64,000 nt of DNA from Bacillus siamensis KCTC 13613 (GCF_000262045.1 NZ_AJVF01000039.1:496001-560000); one strand, 5' to 3'. Positions 37,787 through 48,397 are shown, counted from the stretch's first letter. The notes: a model not told the origin generated them from the sequence alone. Program-made: numbers and translations.

Positions 37787-37827
37787 GAAAAGGTTCCGGA
37801 AAGCGGGTGCTCACGGAACCTTTTTTT
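37787..37827 (+). terminator. Terminator after the DUF3810 gene
   Basis: AAAGGTTCCG and CGGAACCTTT enclose a GC-rich loop and are followed by seven T. It also lies just beyond the stop of the convergent yvkA. A nine-codon TTG frame (37758-37787) precedes it and is probably meaningless. Confidence 0.85.
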
Positions 37828-37829
37828 GT

Positions 37830-39167
37830 TTACGCCGAATGGCTTTTTTTCGTATCAACGGTTTCGCCGGACTTAATTCCCAGCGATACGAACAAGCCGA
37901 TCACAGATACGCCGATCAATATTATAAACAGAATGTGAAATCCGGAGATTAAACCGATCAGTGCTGAAGAAATAATGCTTCCGAAATAACGGAAGGTGGA
38001 AAAAATCCCGGATGCGATACCGGACATGCCCGGTTCTACCGTCGCAAGAGAAGACACCTGCATGCTCGTCAGCCCCGCACCGGACGCGATGCCCCCCACA
38101 ATAAGCGATGCCATAAGGAACGGGACGGAATGGGAATAAACCAAAAGCAGAAATAAAAGATTGGCTCCGGCCATCAGCCCGAAGGACAGAAAAATCATTC
38201 TTCGCGCGCCCCATTTGTGATGCAGCTGAGCTCCGCCCCAGTTGCTGGCGGACATAAAAATGGAAAAGACTGAAAGAGCCATACCGCTGTGCGACGTATT
38301 CATGCTGAAGTGGCCGGTCATAAAGAGCGGCATAATCAATAACACGGCATACATCATTAAATTGCTTAACAGAACGGACAGATTGGCGCTTGTAAAGGTT
38401 GTGTTTTTAAACAGGTCAAAATCAATAATCGGATGTTTCGTGCGCAGCTCCCGCCTGAAAAATAACGGAACAAATAAAAGAATGAGCAGCGCGTACACCC
38501 AATAGCCCAAAGAGCTTTCATTTTTCGTCAGAAGAATAATAGAAACAATGCTCCCGGCAAGCAGAACGGATCCGATGATATCAAGCGGCGCGTCAGAGGT
38601 TTCTTCTTTATATTTAGGAAACATGATAAATGCCGTCCCGAGTGCGATCGCCAGAAACGGAATGTTGACCCAAAAGATCGAATGCCAGCTGAAACTCTCG
38701 ATTAAAAGTGACCCGATAAACGGACCGAGAGCTGCGCCCAGCCCGGCACCGAGGCCGAAAAAACCAAATACTTTCGGAAGCCGTTTTTCGGACACGACAT
38801 GGCGGATGATGGCGATGCTGTTTGGCGTAAGCAAAGCGCCGCCGGCAGCCTGAAGCGCCCGGAAGAAAATCAATAAGAAAAGACTTGGCGAGAGGGCGCA
38901 CCCCAATGAAGCGATCAGAAAAAGGCCGACACCCCATAAATACATTTTTTTATTTCCGTACATATCACCGAGCTTGCCGGCAATGGGCTGTGTCACGGCC
39001 ATCACAATTAAATACACCGTCACGACCCATGTGATGCTGGCAATTGATTCGCTGAATGAGCGGGAAATGGATGAAAGAGCGACTGCGATCATCGTAGAAT
39101 TGATGGGAACGAGTATGGCTCCCAGCAAAAGCGAAACGATCAGCGCCCATTCTTTCTTTGAACTCAT
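37830..39167 (-). CDS. yvkA: MFS drug-efflux-type transporter YvkA
   Basis: Major facilitator superfamily protein of 445 residues with about 12-14 transmembrane helices. The DHA2/EmrB-like signatures are visible: ALSSISRSFSESIASITWVVTVYLI, GKLGDMYGNKKMYLWG (motif A) and FFRALQAAGGALLTPNSIAIIR (motif C region). Probably exports a toxic compound. ATG 39167 follows AGGAGGATGAAGG. The next gene upstream on the same strand is the TetR gene yvkB, 25 nt away, likely its regulator, in an operon that may also include yvkC. Confidence 0.9.
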   Translation of the reverse strand: MSSKKEWALIVSLLLGAILVPINSTMIAVALSSISRSFSESIASITWVVTVYLIVMAVTQPIAGKLGDMYGNKKMYLWGVGLFLIASLGCALSPSLFLLIFFRALQAAGGALLTPNSIAIIRHVVSEKRLPKVFGFFGLGAGLGAALGPFIGSLLIESFSWHSIFWVNIPFLAIALGTAFIMFPKYKEETSDAPLDIIGSVLLAGSIVSIILLTKNESSLGYWVYALLILLFVPLFFRRELRTKHPIIDFDLFKNTTFTSANLSVLLSNLMMYAVLLIMPLFMTGHFSMNTSHSGMALSVFSIFMSASNWGGAQLHHKWGARRMIFLSFGLMAGANLLFLLLVYSHSVPFLMASLIVGGIASGAGLTSMQVSSLATVEPGMSGIASGIFSTFRYFGSIISSALIGLISGFHILFIILIGVSVIGLFVSLGIKSGETVDTKKSHSA

Positions 39168-39192
39168 CCTTCATCCTCCTAGGAGCCGGACA

Positions 39193-39765
39193 TTACCGGC
39201 TGATAATTCCTTTAATAAAAATCTCAGTGCTGTGTTTCAGCATCGTTTCTTCAGAAAGAGTGATGACTCTTTTCCCCAGCTGCAGCCGGTGCATAAAATA
39301 ACCGAAAATCATTGTCATAAAGACGTCTGCATTAGCTTCTTCGCTGCCGGGGCTTATCCTATTTTTCTTTGTCAGTTCCTTAAAGTAAACGATTAAATCC
39401 TTTTTCACGGATTGCGGATATACGACAATATCCTGCAGGACGTCTTCGAATAATTCCGGTTCGCGCAGGCAGATGCGGAACACCTCTTTTTTTTGTTCCA
39501 ATCGCTGCAAAAGGGTCGTGGCGAAATGAAGAAGATCCTCATACAGATTGCCTTCCGCCTTGGTGATCACGCTTTCCGGTACCGGTGCCTGCTGCTCAAT
39601 CATGGCTTTCATTAGTCCTTGCTTGTTTTTAAAATTACGAAAAATCGTTGCTTCACTTACATTCGCTCTTTCTGCGATTTCTTTTGTTGTCGCGGCGCGG
39701 TATCCTTTTTGAATGATAAGATTCATCGCAGCGTCAAGAATTCTCTTGTTCGTCGTTCTCAACAT
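39193..39765 (-). CDS. yvkB: TetR/AcrR family regulator YvkB
   Basis: TetR-type repressor of 190 residues. N-terminal helix-turn-helix (about 8-55) with ILDAAMNLIIQKGYRAATTKEIAERANVSEATIFRNFKNKQGLMKAM is textbook; the C-terminal ligand/dimer domain is of the YvkB/AcrR_C type. Located between the exporter yvkA and yvkC. The 68 bp before it hold an inverted repeat GGCAGG/CCTGCC (about 39788-39816) that could be its own operator. Confidence 0.9.
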   Translation of the reverse strand: MLRTTNKRILDAAMNLIIQKGYRAATTKEIAERANVSEATIFRNFKNKQGLMKAMIEQQAPVPESVITKAEGNLYEDLLHFATTLLQRLEQKKEVFRICLREPELFEDVLQDIVVYPQSVKKDLIVYFKELTKKNRISPGSEEANADVFMTMIFGYFMHRLQLGKRVITLSEETMLKHSTEIFIKGIISR

Positions 39766-39833
39766 GTTTCACCTCGCGTAAATACTGGCAGGACAAGTAT
39801 ACACCCGCCCTGCCCGTCAATAAAGAGGGAAAC

Positions 39834-42335
39834 CTAGCATGAAGCGCGTTTGACTATCGTAATCTGTCCGTTTGTGCCGTCTACCGAGACGATATCTCCG
39901 TCATTGAGCCTGTCAGTCGCGACACGTGTGCCGAGAACAGCGGGAAGCCCGTATTCTCTTGCGATGATCGCCGCATGTGACAGGATGCCGCCCGTATCCG
40001 TAACGACGGCCTTTGCATCCTGAAACAGACTGGTCCAAAGCGGTGTCGTCATTTTGCAGACAAGCACATCTCCTGATGAAAAACGGGAAAAATCACTTGC
40101 GTCACGAATGACTTTCACCGGGCCGCTTGCGATTCCGCTTGACGCTGCAAGTCCGTAAATATGATGTTCAGTGTTTTTTTCATCTTCTGTGATGGCGCCT
40201 GTAACCTGCTCAGCGGCTTTCAGCTGTTCGGGCGTCGGTGTGCCGAGATAAGCGGGCGCTTCAAGCAGCTGATATTGCTGGAAGAGCTGTTTACGTTCAG
40301 CGGTTTTTTCCTTCATTGGAACAGGCGTAACCAGCGCTTTCTCGACTTCATCGCTGTATAAGTACCACATATCCTCCCGGTCATCGATCACGCCTTGTTT
40401 TTGCAGCAGCTCGCCGATTTTCAAGAGACAAAGGCGCGCTTTGGCGTCCAGCATCGCATCGATATAAAAATGGTGATCATCTATGATGACGGATGCAGAT
40501 AACGCCCACTGATAATAACGGTCAAACGTCTCCCGGAAGCCGTCATCTTCAATTCTATTCATGAAGGCGGCGTAAAGCTGTTTGCGTTTTTCTATCGTTT
40601 TATGAAACTCACTGTCAAAATCGTAGCCGTTCCGGACATAGTTTTGAATGTTAGCCAAAGCGAAATAAGGATTTTCCGCCCACGTTTCTTCGATCAGATC
40701 ATGGCTTTTTACTGATCTCCATCCGTATTCTTGTAAAAATTCGCCGACTTGTTCGAGAAAGCGTTTTCCTTCATCTGATTGCAGAAGCGTCTGATGAAGC
40801 TCGTCGGCCTGAAAAGCAGTAAAAACGCGCAGCAGTTCAGGATTGTCTTTTACTTGTCCGGAAAGCAGCCAAAGCTGTCTGTCGGTTTCCAGTGATTTAT
40901 TCATGACGCCGGCCAGCATTTCATACAGAAGGGAGGCGTTGTCTTTTTCAATCTGTCCGTACATGGACTCCAGTGTCATATTTAACGCAATTTGCGGAAA
41001 GACAATGTTGAAATGTTCTTCATATCCTTTTAAATAGAATTCTTGCAGGTTTCGGAACGCCTCAAGGGCAGTCTCCGGTGTATGATTTTTATGCGCCAGT
41101 CCGTCCAGCTTTTGATAAAAAGGCAGAAAGGTTTCATGAATAATATCATACATGCGGTCAGCCAAAACGGGAAAAAGCGCTTCTAACTGTTCTGCGGGCA
41201 GGTTGTCGTCCGTCTTATGCTGTCTGGAAAAAACATGGCCCTGGTGGAGCTTGACACGCTCAATCTCGATGCCCATCACAGGGAAGGCCTTCGTACTCTC
41301 TTTGAGGCCGTATTCTAAAGCAGGCACAATGAGAGAGGCGAATAACGGGCTGATGGGGCCTTCTATATTGGACTCCATATTGAGCCAAAAATCTTTCTGG
41401 TCCCGAGGCGTCATGATAAATTCCCGTTCTTCGTCTGCCGCTTTCTGATCCTGCGCGATCGTTGTAATCGGTCTGGCCTGAAGCAGATACAGCTTATTTT
41501 CGGCAAATCCGAATTCAAGATCCACGGGATAACCGTACAGTTCTTCCGTCTTTATCGTCAGCATGGCAAGTTCTTTGATGCTCTCGTCATCAAGGCAGAA
41601 GCGGTTTCTCATGTCAGCGGACGTTTCTTTTTCGGTTACGCCTTCCTTTTGAGAAACGATATACATTTCTTTTAAACCGATTTCTTTGTCAATCCGGAAT
41701 GTGTCTTTATTGACGATAAATGTGTCGGGCGTCACGCTTCCGGAAACGATTGCTTCTCCGAGACCGTAGCTCGCGCTGATCATCAGTTCTCCGTCATCAT
41801 GTGTGACGGGGTTTCGGCTGAAAATGACCCCTGATACCTCAGAATTGATCAGCCCTTGGACGACAACGCCCATTAGCGGTTCTGCAGTGTCATTGTTCAT
41901 TTTCTCTTTATAACCGCTGACCCGAGCCGAAAAGAAGGAAGCCCAGCATTCTTTCACTTTTCCGAGAAACTCTTCTTCTGTTTTGATATTTAAATAGGTT
42001 TCGTACTGGCCCGCGAAAGAAGCGCCTTCAAGATCTTCGGACGCAGACGAGGAACGTACGGCAACAGAGGCGTATGATTCTCTCAATTCATAAAAAGAGG
42101 CAATCAGCTCATCGCGGAGCTCTTTTGAAAACGTGCCGTTTATAATGGCGCGCTCCATCTCTTCCTCTTCTGCCTGAAGCCGGTTATCTTCCATAAAACG
42201 CGTCAGCGCATTTGTCTGAATGACAAAACCGTCGGGAACGGGCAGGCCGTTTTTCGTCAGTTTAATCAGGTTCATTCCTTTTGCGCCTGCTGAGCGGCTC
42301 GATTCTTCCGCTTTTTGAAATCGTACTGAATACAT
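39834..42335 (-). CDS. yvkC: PEP synthase/rifampin phosphotransferase-like protein YvkC
   Basis: Three-domain phosphotransferase of 833 residues. N-terminal PPDK_N ATP-grasp domain (1-315: GAKGMNLIKLTKNGLPVPDGF, SSSASEDLEGASFAGQYET, GVIFSRNPVTHDDGE, DLEFGFAENKLYLLQARP), a long central helical domain (about 330-740) and a C-terminal swivelling domain with the phospho-His in GGILSHAAIIAREYGLPAVLG (about 780-800). This order is that of rifampin phosphotransferases (RPH), which phosphorylate rifamycins; PEP synthases proper have an extra PEP-binding domain that is absent here. ATG 42335 after AAAGGGGGT matches B. subtilis YvkC; the longer frame upstream lacks a ribosome site. Antibiotic activity is inferred, not shown. 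Confidence 0.9.
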   Translation of the reverse strand: MYSVRFQKAEESSRSAGAKGMNLIKLTKNGLPVPDGFVIQTNALTRFMEDNRLQAEEEEMERAIINGTFSKELRDELIASFYELRESYASVAVRSSSASEDLEGASFAGQYETYLNIKTEEEFLGKVKECWASFFSARVSGYKEKMNNDTAEPLMGVVVQGLINSEVSGVIFSRNPVTHDDGELMISASYGLGEAIVSGSVTPDTFIVNKDTFRIDKEIGLKEMYIVSQKEGVTEKETSADMRNRFCLDDESIKELAMLTIKTEELYGYPVDLEFGFAENKLYLLQARPITTIAQDQKAADEEREFIMTPRDQKDFWLNMESNIEGPISPLFASLIVPALEYGLKESTKAFPVMGIEIERVKLHQGHVFSRQHKTDDNLPAEQLEALFPVLADRMYDIIHETFLPFYQKLDGLAHKNHTPETALEAFRNLQEFYLKGYEEHFNIVFPQIALNMTLESMYGQIEKDNASLLYEMLAGVMNKSLETDRQLWLLSGQVKDNPELLRVFTAFQADELHQTLLQSDEGKRFLEQVGEFLQEYGWRSVKSHDLIEETWAENPYFALANIQNYVRNGYDFDSEFHKTIEKRKQLYAAFMNRIEDDGFRETFDRYYQWALSASVIIDDHHFYIDAMLDAKARLCLLKIGELLQKQGVIDDREDMWYLYSDEVEKALVTPVPMKEKTAERKQLFQQYQLLEAPAYLGTPTPEQLKAAEQVTGAITEDEKNTEHHIYGLAASSGIASGPVKVIRDASDFSRFSSGDVLVCKMTTPLWTSLFQDAKAVVTDTGGILSHAAIIAREYGLPAVLGTRVATDRLNDGDIVSVDGTNGQITIVKRASC

Positions 42336-42370
42336 GCGGTATAACCCCCTTTTTTCTTCATCCAAGAAAA

Positions 42371-42388
42371 TGATAGTAAACACTATCA
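42371..42388. promoter_or_regulatory. Perfect palindrome upstream of yvkC
   Basis: TGATAGT-AAAC-ACTATCA, 7-bp perfect arms with a 4-bp spacer, 36 nt before the yvkC start. Size and symmetry suit a repressor operator (for example of YvkB or an unlinked regulator). The rest of 42389-42526 between yvkC and the csbA promoter shows nothing else I can name. Confidence 0.5.
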
Positions 42389-42526
42389 TTACATTGTAAA
42401 GAGGGAGGAAGAAACTGTCAAAGACACAAAGACCTAATCCTTCTCCTCCTTTCGGCTGAAGAAAGGCAATTTGGTTCATTTCATTAATGGTTCAATAGAT
42501 TTACATTCACATTTTTTCTGACAGAT

Positions 42527-42552
42527 GATTGAAGACTGCTGAAAAAGGGTAT
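42527..42552 (+). promoter_or_regulatory. Probable sigma-B promoter of csbA
   Basis: GATTGA (42527-42532), 14 nt, then a perfect GGGTAT -10 (42547-42552). csbA is a classic sigma-B-controlled gene in B. subtilis. Confidence 0.65.
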
Positions 42553-42634
42553 TGTGAAAGCAGGGGAACGATTGTCCGATTCTTCATTTTTTACTATAAT
42601 CAGATGAGATGAAGAATTCCCGAGGAGGGTTTTT

Positions 42635-42871
42635 GTGATTACAAAAGCCGTTTTTGCATTATGTTTCCCTTTTATGCTGGTCGTCCTTTTTACGCGGGTC
42701 ACTTTTAACCACTATGTGGCGATCGCTCTCACAGCCGCACTGCTTTTCGCATCCTATTTAAAAGGTTACACCGAAACGTATTTCATTGTTGGATTGGATG
42801 TCGTATCATTGGTAGCCGGCGGGCTGTACATGGCCAAAAAAGAAGCAGACAAAAAGAAAGACAGTGCCTGA
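42635..42871 (+). CDS. csbA: Sigma-B-controlled membrane protein CsbA
   Basis: A 78-residue membrane protein (DUF2198) with two to three hydrophobic helices (ITKAVFALCFPFMLVVLFT, YVAIALTAALLFASYL, FIVGLDVVSLVAGGLYM) and a lysine-rich cytoplasmic tail. Function unknown; it is a general stress gene. GTG 42635 is the start, with CGAGGAGGG upstream. Next to uvrBA, as in B. subtilis. Confidence 0.94.
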   Translation: MITKAVFALCFPFMLVVLFTRVTFNHYVAIALTAALLFASYLKGYTETYFIVGLDVVSLVAGGLYMAKKEADKKKDSA

Positions 42872-42890
42872 CATGGTGAATATGAAATGG

Positions 42891-42926
42891 AAGCCTGCTT
42901 TTACGCCATAAAAGCAGGTTTTTTAT
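42891..42926 (+). terminator. Terminator of csbA
   Basis: AAGCCTGCTTTTA pairs with TAAAAGCAGGTTTT around CGCCA and is followed by T residues. Confidence 0.88.
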
Positions 42927-42956
42927 ACAAAAATTGACTTGGTAAAAACAAACCAT

Positions 42957-42970
42957 CGAACTTTAGTTCG
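42957..42970. promoter_or_regulatory. LexA (DinR) box of uvrBA
   Basis: CGAACTTTAGTTCG is a perfect palindromic match to the Bacillus LexA box CGAAC-N4-GTTCG, about 75 nt before uvrB and just after a TTGACT -35-like element. Places uvrBA in the SOS regulon. Confidence 0.92.
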
Positions 42971-43045
42971 TATTTTTAGTGATTTTGCCCGTCATTGTGT
43001 TACTATATCAATAGGAAGATTTCGTAAAGAAACGGAGGCTTTTTT

Positions 43046-45031
43046 GTGAAAGATCGTTTTGAGTTAGTCTCGAAATATCAGCCCCAGGGAGATCAGCCGC
43101 AAGCGATTGAGAAGCTTGTCAAAGGCATACAGGAAGGCAGAAAACATCAGACTCTCCTGGGTGCGACAGGGACGGGCAAAACCTTTACCGTGTCCAATCT
43201 GATTAAAGAAGTCAATAAGCCGACATTGGTCATTGCCCATAACAAAACCCTTGCCGGACAGCTGTACAGCGAGTTTAAGGAGTTTTTTCCGAACAACGCT
43301 GTCGAATATTTTGTCAGCTACTACGATTACTATCAGCCGGAGGCGTATGTGCCTCAAACGGATACATTTATAGAGAAAGACGCAAGCATTAACGATGAAA
43401 TTGATAAACTGCGGCACTCCGCGACATCCTCTCTGTTTGAACGGAGAGATGTCATTATCATTGCGAGTGTGTCATGCATATACGGTCTCGGTTCGCCTGA
43501 AGAATACCGGGAGATGGTCGTGTCGCTCAGACCGGAAATGGAGATTGAGCGGAACGAGCTGCTGAGAAAGCTTGTGGATATCCAGTATGCCCGCAATGAT
43601 ATCGACTTTAAGCGGGGGACGTTCCGCGTGCGCGGCGACGTTGTGGAAATTTTCCCGGCTTCCCGTGACGAACATTGTATCAGAGTGGAATTTTTCGGAG
43701 ACGAGATAGAGCGGATCAGAGAAGTTGACGCTTTGACCGGAGAGATTCTCGGCGACCGCGATCATGTCGCGATTTTCCCGGCTTCCCACTTCGTCACCCG
43801 GGCGGAAAAGATGGAAAAAGCGATTCTGAACATTGAACAGGAGCTTGAGGAGCGCTTGAAAGTCATGCGCGAAAACGGCAAGCTCCTTGAAGCGCAGCGG
43901 CTTGAGCAGCGGACGAGATATGATCTTGAAATGATGCGGGAAATGGGTTTCTGTTCGGGCATTGAGAACTATTCAAGACACTTGACGCTCCGTCCTCCGG
44001 GGTCTACGCCGTATACGCTGCTTGATTATTTTCCGGACGATTTTATGATCGTCGTTGATGAATCACATGTGACGATTCCGCAGGTGCGCGGCATGTTCAA
44101 CGGTGACCAGGCAAGAAAACAGGTGCTTGTCGATCATGGGTTCCGCCTGCCGTCAGCGCTTGACAACCGTCCGCTCCGATTCGAGGAATTTGAGAAACAT
44201 ATGCACAATATCGTGTACGTGTCGGCTACTCCGGGACCGTATGAGATTGAGCATACGCCGGAAATGATCGAACAGATCATCAGGCCGACGGGACTGCTCG
44301 ACCCTCTCATTGATGTCCGGCCGATCGAGGGACAGATTGATGATCTGATCGGCGAGATTCAGGCGAGGATAGAACGGAATGAGCGCGTGCTCGTAACGAC
44401 TTTAACGAAAAAAATGTCAGAGGATCTGACCGATTATCTGAAAGAAATCGGCATCAAGGTCAATTATCTGCATTCCGAGATTAAGACGCTTGAACGGATT
44501 GAAATCATCCGTGACCTCCGGCTCGGAAAATATGATGTGCTGGTCGGCATCAACCTGCTGAGGGAAGGTCTTGATATTCCGGAAGTGTCGCTTGTCGCCA
44601 TTCTGGATGCGGATAAAGAAGGCTTCCTCCGTTCTGAGCGTTCGCTGATTCAGACGATCGGACGGGCAGCGAGAAACGCAGAAGGCCGGGTCATCATGTA
44701 TGCTGATAAAATCACGCATTCGATGGAAATCGCGATGAATGAAACGAAGCGCCGCCGGGAACAGCAGGAGCATTTTAACGAAATCCACGGCATTACGCCG
44801 CAAACGATCAATAAGGAAATCCGCGATGTGATCCGCGCGACGCAGGCCGCTGAGGATAAAGAAGAATACAAAACAAAAGCCGTGCCTAAGCTGACGAAGC
44901 TGACGAAGAAAGAACGCCAGAAAGTCGTTGAGCAAATGGAGCATGAAATGAAAGAAGCGGCCAGAGCGCTTGATTTCGAGCGGGCGGCAGAGCTTCGTGA
45001 TTTACTGTTAGAGCTAAAAGCGGAAGGATGA
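43046..45031 (+). CDS. uvrB: Excinuclease ABC subunit B
   Basis: Damage-verifying helicase of nucleotide excision repair, 661 residues. Walker [12 protein letters not shown] (about 39-47), the beta-hairpin with [12 protein letters not shown] that grips the damaged strand, DEXX box VVDESHVT, motif VI with QTIGRAARN, and the C-terminal UVR motif (about 620-660) that contacts UvrC. GTG 43046 has AACGGAGGC upstream. LexA-regulated; uvrA starts 7 nt after its stop. Confidence 0.98.
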   Translation: MKDRFELVSKYQPQGDQPQAIEKLVKGIQEGRKHQTLLGATGTGKTFTVSNLIKEVNKPTLVIAHNKTLAGQLYSEFKEFFPNNAVEYFVSYYDYYQPEAYVPQTDTFIEKDASINDEIDKLRHSATSSLFERRDVIIIASVSCIYGLGSPEEYREMVVSLRPEMEIERNELLRKLVDIQYARNDIDFKRGTFRVRGDVVEIFPASRDEHCIRVEFFGDEIERIREVDALTGEILGDRDHVAIFPASHFVTRAEKMEKAILNIEQELEERLKVMRENGKLLEAQRLEQRTRYDLEMMREMGFCSGIENYSRHLTLRPPGSTPYTLLDYFPDDFMIVVDESHVTIPQVRGMFNGDQARKQVLVDHGFRLPSALDNRPLRFEEFEKHMHNIVYVSATPGPYEIEHTPEMIEQIIRPTGLLDPLIDVRPIEGQIDDLIGEIQARIERNERVLVTTLTKKMSEDLTDYLKEIGIKVNYLHSEIKTLERIEIIRDLRLGKYDVLVGINLLREGLDIPEVSLVAILDADKEGFLRSERSLIQTIGRAARNAEGRVIMYADKITHSMEIAMNETKRRREQQEHFNEIHGITPQTINKEIRDVIRATQAAEDKEEYKTKAVPKLTKLTKKERQKVVEQMEHEMKEAARALDFERAAELRDLLLELKAEG

Positions 45032-45038
45032 TGAACAC

Positions 45039-47912
45039 ATGGCAATTGACCGGATCGAGGTGAAAGGGGCAAGGGCGCACAATTTAAAAAACATTGATGT
45101 AACGATTCCGCGGGATCAGCTCGTCGTCGTGACGGGTCTGTCCGGATCGGGAAAATCATCCCTTGCTTTTGACACCATTTACGCGGAAGGACAGAGGCGG
45201 TATGTCGAATCGCTTTCTGCCTATGCACGCCAATTTTTAGGGCAGATGGATAAGCCGGACGTTGATGCGATCGAAGGGCTTTCTCCGGCCATCAGCATTG
45301 ACCAGAAAACGACAAGCCGAAATCCGCGGTCAACCGTCGGAACGGTAACGGAGATTTATGATTATCTCCGGCTCTTATACGCGAGAGTCGGTAAGCCGCA
45401 CTGTCCGGAGCACGGCATCGAAATTACGTCGCAAACGATTGAACAGATGGTTGACCGGATTCTTGAATATCCTGAGCGGACGAAGCTTCAAGTGCTTGCG
45501 CCGATGGTCTCAGGCAGAAAAGGCGCCCATGTTAAGGTCCTTGACCAAATCAGAAAGCAAGGGTATGTAAGGGTGCGGATTGACGGAGAAATGGCCGAGC
45601 TTTCCGACGATATTGAACTTGAAAAAAACAAAAAGCATTCCATTGAAGTAGTCATTGACCGGATTGTCGTCAAGGAAGGCGTTGCCGCCCGGCTTTCCGA
45701 CTCACTGGAAACCGCCCTCCGCTTAGGAGAAGGCCGTGTGATGATAGATGTCATCGGCCAGGAAGAGCTGATGTTCAGCGAGCATCACGCCTGCCCGATT
45801 TGCGGTTTTTCCATCGGAGAGCTTGAGCCCCGGCTGTTTTCGTTTAACAGCCCGTTCGGCGCCTGTCCGACTTGCGACGGTCTCGGTTTGAAGCTTGAAG
45901 TGGACCCGGAGCTCGTCATTCCAAATCCTGAGCTCTCATTAAAAGAACACGCCATCGCACCGTGGACGCCGATCAGTTCACAATATTATCCGCAGCTGCT
46001 TCAGGCGGTCTGCCGCCATTACGGCATCGATATGGAGACTCCGGTCAAAGACCTGCCGAAGCATCAGCTTGATAAAGTGCTGTACGGCAGCGGCAATGAA
46101 CGGATCTACTTTAAATACGAGAATGATTTCGGACAAGTGCGGGAGAATGAAATTGAATTTGAAGGCGTGCTGCGCAATATTGAGAGACGGTATAAAGAGA
46201 CAAGCTCCGATTATATCCGTGAACAGATGGAGCAATATATGTCACAGAAGCCGTGCCCGACATGCAAAGGCTACCGGCTGAAGAAAGAAGCGCTGGCCGT
46301 TTTGGTCAACGGACGCCACATCGGAACCATTACCGAACTTTCCGTCGGCGATGCGCTGGAATTTTTCGAAAACCTGACGCTGTCTGAGAAAGATATGCAG
46401 ATTGCAGATTTAATTTTAAGAGAAATTGTGGAACGGCTCAGTTTCTTAGATAAAGTCGGTCTTGATTATCTGACGCTGAGCCGGGCGGCGGGTACGCTGT
46501 CAGGCGGCGAAGCCCAGCGTATCAGGCTTGCGACGCAGATCGGCTCCCGTTTGTCAGGCGTCCTGTACATTCTTGATGAGCCGTCCATCGGTCTGCATCA
46601 GCGTGACAATGACCGTTTGATCAGCGCGCTGAAAAACATGAGAGATCTTGGCAACACACTGATTGTCGTCGAGCATGATGAAGATACGATGATGGCTGCC
46701 GATTATCTGATAGATATCGGACCGGGCGCCGGCATTCACGGCGGCCGTGTTATATCTGCGGGCACGCCTGAAGAAGTGATGAATGATGCGGATTCTCTGA
46801 CCGGACGTTATTTGTCAGGGGCTCAATTCATCCCGATGCCTCCGGAGAGAAGAAAGCCTGACGGCCGATACATTGAAATCAAAGGCGCTACGGAAAACAA
46901 CCTGAAAAAAGCGAACGCCAAATTCCCGCTCGGCACTTTTACGGCGGTGACAGGGGTATCCGGTTCCGGAAAAAGCACGCTTGTGAATGAAATTCTGCAT
47001 AAGGCGCTTGCGCAAAAGCTTCATAAAGCCAAAGCGAAACCGGGAAGCCATAAAGAGATCAAAGGCCTCGACCATCTTGATAAAGTGATCGATATCGACC
47101 AGGCGCCGATCGGCCGGACGCCGAGATCAAATCCGGCAACTTACACGGGTGTGTTTGATGACATCCGCGATGTGTTCGCGCAGACAAATGAAGCAAAGGT
47201 GCGCGGCTACAAAAAAGGCCGATTCAGCTTTAATGTGAAAGGCGGGCGCTGTGAAGCCTGCCGCGGCGACGGCATCATCAAAATTGAGATGCATTTCCTT
47301 CCTGACGTGTACGTCCCGTGCGAAGTGTGCCACGGCAAACGTTACAACCGGGAAACGCTTGAGGTCACATACAAAGGCAAAAGCATTTCTGATGTTCTGG
47401 ATATGACGGTGGAAGATGCTCTGTCTTTCTTTGAAAATATCCCGAAAATCAAACGCAAGCTTCAAACGCTTGCCGATGTCGGACTCGGGTATGTGACGCT
47501 CGGTCAGCCTGCGACGACGCTCTCAGGCGGAGAAGCGCAGCGCGTCAAGCTTGCTTCTGAACTGCATAAGCGCTCCACCGGCCGGACGCTGTATATTCTG
47601 GACGAACCGACGACAGGCCTCCACGTTGATGATATCGCAAGGCTTTTGGTTGTGCTTCAAAGACTCGTCGATAACGGAGATACCGTTTTGGTTATTGAAC
47701 ACAATCTCGATATCATTAAAACGGCGGACTACATCGTCGATCTCGGACCTGAAGGCGGCGCGGGCGGCGGCACGATCGTAGCCTCCGGGACGCCTGAAGA
47801 AATTATCGAAGTGAAAGAATCATATACGGGCCGCTATCTGAAACCGGTAATGGAACGTGATAAAAAACGGATGAAAGCATTGCTGGCCGAAAAAGAAACG
47901 GCAGCCACTTAA
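45039..47912 (+). CDS. uvrA: Excinuclease ABC subunit A
   Basis: Damage-recognition ATPase of 957 residues with two ABC modules. First Walker [10 protein letters not shown] (about 31-39), second GVSGSGKST (about 640-648); two LSGGEAQR signatures; zinc fingers CPICGF..CPTCDG, CPTCKG and [16 protein letters not shown]. Loads UvrB on lesions. ATG 45039 is preceded by GGAAGGATGATGAAC. Operon with uvrB; ends at a large palindromic terminator. Confidence 0.98.
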   Translation: MAIDRIEVKGARAHNLKNIDVTIPRDQLVVVTGLSGSGKSSLAFDTIYAEGQRRYVESLSAYARQFLGQMDKPDVDAIEGLSPAISIDQKTTSRNPRSTVGTVTEIYDYLRLLYARVGKPHCPEHGIEITSQTIEQMVDRILEYPERTKLQVLAPMVSGRKGAHVKVLDQIRKQGYVRVRIDGEMAELSDDIELEKNKKHSIEVVIDRIVVKEGVAARLSDSLETALRLGEGRVMIDVIGQEELMFSEHHACPICGFSIGELEPRLFSFNSPFGACPTCDGLGLKLEVDPELVIPNPELSLKEHAIAPWTPISSQYYPQLLQAVCRHYGIDMETPVKDLPKHQLDKVLYGSGNERIYFKYENDFGQVRENEIEFEGVLRNIERRYKETSSDYIREQMEQYMSQKPCPTCKGYRLKKEALAVLVNGRHIGTITELSVGDALEFFENLTLSEKDMQIADLILREIVERLSFLDKVGLDYLTLSRAAGTLSGGEAQRIRLATQIGSRLSGVLYILDEPSIGLHQRDNDRLISALKNMRDLGNTLIVVEHDEDTMMAADYLIDIGPGAGIHGGRVISAGTPEEVMNDADSLTGRYLSGAQFIPMPPERRKPDGRYIEIKGATENNLKKANAKFPLGTFTAVTGVSGSGKSTLVNEILHKALAQKLHKAKAKPGSHKEIKGLDHLDKVIDIDQAPIGRTPRSNPATYTGVFDDIRDVFAQTNEAKVRGYKKGRFSFNVKGGRCEACRGDGIIKIEMHFLPDVYVPCEVCHGKRYNRETLEVTYKGKSISDVLDMTVEDALSFFENIPKIKRKLQTLADVGLGYVTLGQPATTLSGGEAQRVKLASELHKRSTGRTLYILDEPTTGLHVDDIARLLVVLQRLVDNGDTVLVIEHNLDIIKTADYIVDLGPEGGAGGGTIVASGTPEEIIEVKESYTGRYLKPVMERDKKRMKALLAEKETAAT

Positions 47913-47922
47913 CAGATACAAG

Positions 47923-47956
47923 AACAGCCCAAAACCGATCGGTTTTGGGCTGTTGT
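47923..47956. terminator. Bidirectional terminator-like palindrome after uvrA
   Basis: AACAGCCCAAAACCGA joined directly to its reverse complement: a perfect 32-nt palindrome between uvrA and a convergent small gene. T tracts are short on both sides. Confidence 0.75.
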
Positions 47957-47957
47957 G

Positions 47958-48197
47958 CTACAGGCTTTTCTTCTGTTGGGGAAGCTGTCTGCTTAAATGC
48001 ATTAAGTCCTGCAGAATATGAGTGCTGCTGCTGTCCAGCAGCACTTTTATATATTGAATATCATGAGAAATGGGAAGAGGCGCCGCCTTGATCTGTTCCA
48101 GTTCAGCCAGCATTTCGCTGTTCATTCTTTTCTGTTCGCGAATCAATTTTCGCAGACTTTCTTCCGTTACTTGGTCGTTTCCGGGATCTTTCTCCAT
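47958..48197 (-). CDS. Small hypothetical protein downstream of uvrA
   Basis: A 79-residue, charged protein with a likely helical coiled coil (about 12-42: [19 protein letters not shown], then LAELEQIK) and no signal or membrane segment. ATG 48197 has AAGGAGGACATACCAA upstream, a strong ribosome site, which supports a real gene. I do not recognise it. It is convergent with uvrA and divergent from yvlA. Confidence 0.7.
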   Translation of the reverse strand: MEKDPGNDQVTEESLRKLIREQKRMNSEMLAELEQIKAAPLPISHDIQYIKVLLDSSSTHILQDLMHLSRQLPQQKKSL

Positions 48198-48325
48198 TTG
48201 GTATGTCCTCCTTGCATACGGTCAGGCTTTGTTACATATTGTAATCGGTTAGGGGAAAAGATTCTATAGTGAAATCTCTGAAATGAAAAATTACGTATAA
48301 CGAAGCATGTCCTTTAGCATGAAAA

Positions 48326-48351
48326 TGAAACCCGCCCATTCGTCATACGTA
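48326..48351 (+). promoter_or_regulatory. Sigma-W promoter of yvlABCD
   Basis: TGAAAC (48326-48331), 16 nt, CGTA (48348-48351): exact match to the sigma-W consensus, 47 nt before yvlA. yvlABCD is a known sigma-W operon in B. subtilis. Confidence 0.85.
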
Positions 48352-48397
48352 TGTATAATGAAGGGCCTTTTACATTACCGCACAGGGAGTGTTTTTA

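Noticed and set aside
44417..45228. Minus-strand frames of 175-192 residues over the uvrB/uvrA junction
   Set aside because: Antisense to two strongly conserved genes; no start signals or recognisable domains.
48301..48397. Gene between the small minus-strand ORF and yvlA
   Set aside because: The 62-residue frame from 48307 overlaps the sigma-W promoter and yvlA start and has no supporting motif.
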